From assembly GCA_030148365.1 (NCBI GenBank), contig JASBTO010000251.1, positions 1-7,626 on the forward strand: a stretch of 7,626 nt of DNA. Reading direction: 5' to 3'. Under the pieces are notes generated by a model that was not told where the DNA came from, did not search any database, and was given only the letters and a program-made list of their open reading frames with translations. Each line of letters starts with the position of its first letter. Position 1 is the stretch's first letter. Shown here piece by piece: positions 7,233 to 7,626 of this stretch. Made by a program: the position numbers and the translations under genes. This stretch comes from Kangiellaceae bacterium. GTDB lineage: Bacteria; Pseudomonadota; Gammaproteobacteria; Enterobacterales; Kangiellaceae.

Positions 7233-7249
7233 ATGCAACTAGCTTGCCA
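7233..7249 (-). promoter_or_regulatory. Sigma-54 (-24/-12) promoter of PEP-CTERM gene copy B
   Basis: On the minus strand the element reads TGGCAAGCTAGTTGCAT: TGGCAA, five bases, TTGCAT, matching TGGCAC-N5-TTGCW with correct spacing of the GG and GC doublets. The predicted start is near 7223, with a leader of about 39 bases before the ATG at 7184. The outer motifs equal those of copy A, whereas most of the N5 bases differ. Confidence 0.8.
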
Positions 7250-7313
7250 GTTTTGATAACTCATTGAAATTTAAAGCAAAAGTAAATTCTGTTATGCGAT
7301 TCCATAGCTACAA

Positions 7314-7350
7314 ATATTGCATATGTAAATATTGCTGACAGTCATATTGC
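7314..7350. repeat. Three ATATTGC direct repeats at 15-base intervals
   Basis: ATATTGC begins at 7314, 7329 and 7344; the first two extend to AAATATTGC. The exact 15-base period puts the copies on differing helix faces. The middle copy overlaps the candidate enhancer site. It could be a protein-binding array or a remnant of local slippage; the upstream region of copy A lacks it. Confidence 0.5.
7324..7340. promoter_or_regulatory. Candidate sigma-54 enhancer-binding site upstream of copy B
   Basis: TGTAAATATTGCTGACA matches the site at 5952-5968 at every position of TGTAAA-N6-TGACA. Its centre is about 109 bases upstream of the predicted copy B start, a standard enhancer position for NtrC-type activators. 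The palindrome TGACAGTCA (7336-7344) overlaps its end. PrsR, the response regulator usually tied to PEP-CTERM systems, is the obvious candidate, but this is inference. Confidence 0.5.
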
Positions 7351-7441
7351 GATAATAGATGCCGTCTCCGGGCAGGCTGCCCGCTGAGGAAATTTGCTGC
7401 TGCCGCAGAGGGTCGACCCGGATCTGCCACTGGCCGGTTTC

Positions 7442-7472
7442 TTGACCGGAATCTCGCTGTTGGCGATATACT
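7442..7472 (+). promoter_or_regulatory. Possible sigma-70 promoter for the nitroreductase-like gene
   Basis: TTGACC (7442-7447) and TATACT (7467-7472) are separated by 19 bases, or by 17 if GATATA (7465-7470) is taken as the -10. Either reading is suboptimal. It lies about 30-50 bases before the gene and points away from copy B. The perfect hairpin CGGGCA-GGC-TGCCCG at 7369-7383 lies between the two divergent promoters. Confidence 0.3.
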
Positions 7473-7518
7473 GAGGTCACACAGCCGCGGGAGCCTGCAG
7501 GATATGAAAGAGGAAGCA

Positions 7519-7626
7519 ATGAGTCTGCAAGAGTATTTGCTACAGGCAGCCCGGGCAGCGCCCTCGGCCGATAACTCCCAGCCCTGGGAATTTCGGCTGG
7601 ACGGCAACCGTCTGATTATCGGCTAT
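7519..7626 (+). CDS. Nitroreductase-like flavoprotein, N-terminal part
   Basis: Only 36 codons are present and the frame runs off the window end. The sequence begins MSLQEYLLQAARAAP and continues SADNSQPWEFRLDGNRLII; the pattern (A)RxAPSxDNxQPW followed by a short beta strand is typical of the N-terminus of nitroreductase-family FMN proteins, especially the Acg-like and SagB-like groups, where the loop contacts FMN. Substrate and partner cannot be told. The ATG at 7519 has GAGG five bases upstream; an in-frame ATG at 7504 (adding MKEEA) is the alternative, with a weaker GGGAG ten bases before it. The gene diverges from copy B and shares no promoter element with it, so a functional link to the PEP-CTERM genes is not shown. 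Confidence 0.72.
   Translation, partial: MSLQEYLLQAARAAPSADNSQPWEFRLDGNRLIIGY

Larger units (their letters stand above)
4804..7249 (-). repeat. Tandem duplication of promoter-gene-terminator unit
   Basis: Unit A (about 4804-5718) and unit B (about 6365-7249) are direct copies. Homology runs from TCGCAGGCA beside each terminator, through the gene, to the sigma-54 promoter and the block ending CTCANTGAAA on +. The coding parts align without gaps up to residue 249, offset by 1554 bases. The leader between promoter and ATG differs in length (about 62 versus 39 bases), and the spacer DNA between units has no evident counterpart. No transposase or flanking target-site repeat is seen. Confidence 0.85.

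Noticed and set aside
4804..7249. Composite transposon carrying the PEP-CTERM genes
   Set aside because: No transposase, terminal inverted repeats or target-site duplication could be found; the repeats are the genes and their control regions themselves.
7314..7350. CRISPR-like or replication iteron array
   Set aside because: Only three seven-base copies in 37 bases, no spacers of CRISPR length, no cas, replication or partition gene nearby.

Overview
The window looks like chromosomal DNA of a free-living proteobacterium, most likely a gammaproteobacterium. PrpB, PrpC and PrpD resemble the enterobacterial enzymes through nearly their whole length, the coding DNA is moderately GC-rich, and there are two exported proteins with PEP-CTERM (exosortase) sorting tails, a system typical of aquatic or sediment bacteria that make exopolysaccharide. 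The taxon is an inference; there is no rRNA or other marker gene here.

Left half (1-4680, + strand): a metabolic operon. It opens with the C-terminal two thirds of a class I (iron-sulfur) fumarase, cut by the window edge, followed by prpB, prpC and prpD of the 2-methylcitrate cycle. prpB and prpC overlap by one base (TAATG). A hairpin lies between prpC and prpD. PrpC joins propionyl-CoA to oxaloacetate, PrpD dehydrates 2-methylcitrate, and PrpB splits 2-methylisocitrate to pyruvate and succinate. Fumarase lies on the route from succinate back to oxaloacetate, so its place in the operon makes metabolic sense. No prpE, acnD, prpF or prpR is seen; anything upstream is outside the window. A bidirectional rho-independent terminator (4814-4846) ends the operon and also serves the convergent gene.

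Right half (4804-7250, - strand): a tandem duplication of a gene for an exported, acidic, probably calcium-binding PEP-CTERM protein (255 and 253 aa, about 88% identical). Each copy has its own signal peptide, strong Shine-Dalgarno site, terminator and a near-consensus sigma-54 (-24/-12) promoter. The upstream regions also share, at exactly the same distance from the promoter, a TGTAAA-type half-site that belongs to a candidate 17-bp enhancer motif of NtrC-family geometry (TGTMAA-N5-TTKACA). Further copies of that motif lie in the spacer between the paralogs. Sigma-54 control fits what is known of PEP-CTERM genes and the PrsK/PrsR two-component system, but the enhancer motif is my inference from this window and is its most interesting content.

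Right edge (7504-7626, + strand): the first codons of a divergently transcribed nitroreductase-like flavoprotein, cut by the window end. The spacer at 5631-6422 has no convincing gene; it carries the promoter, candidate enhancer sites and several hairpins.
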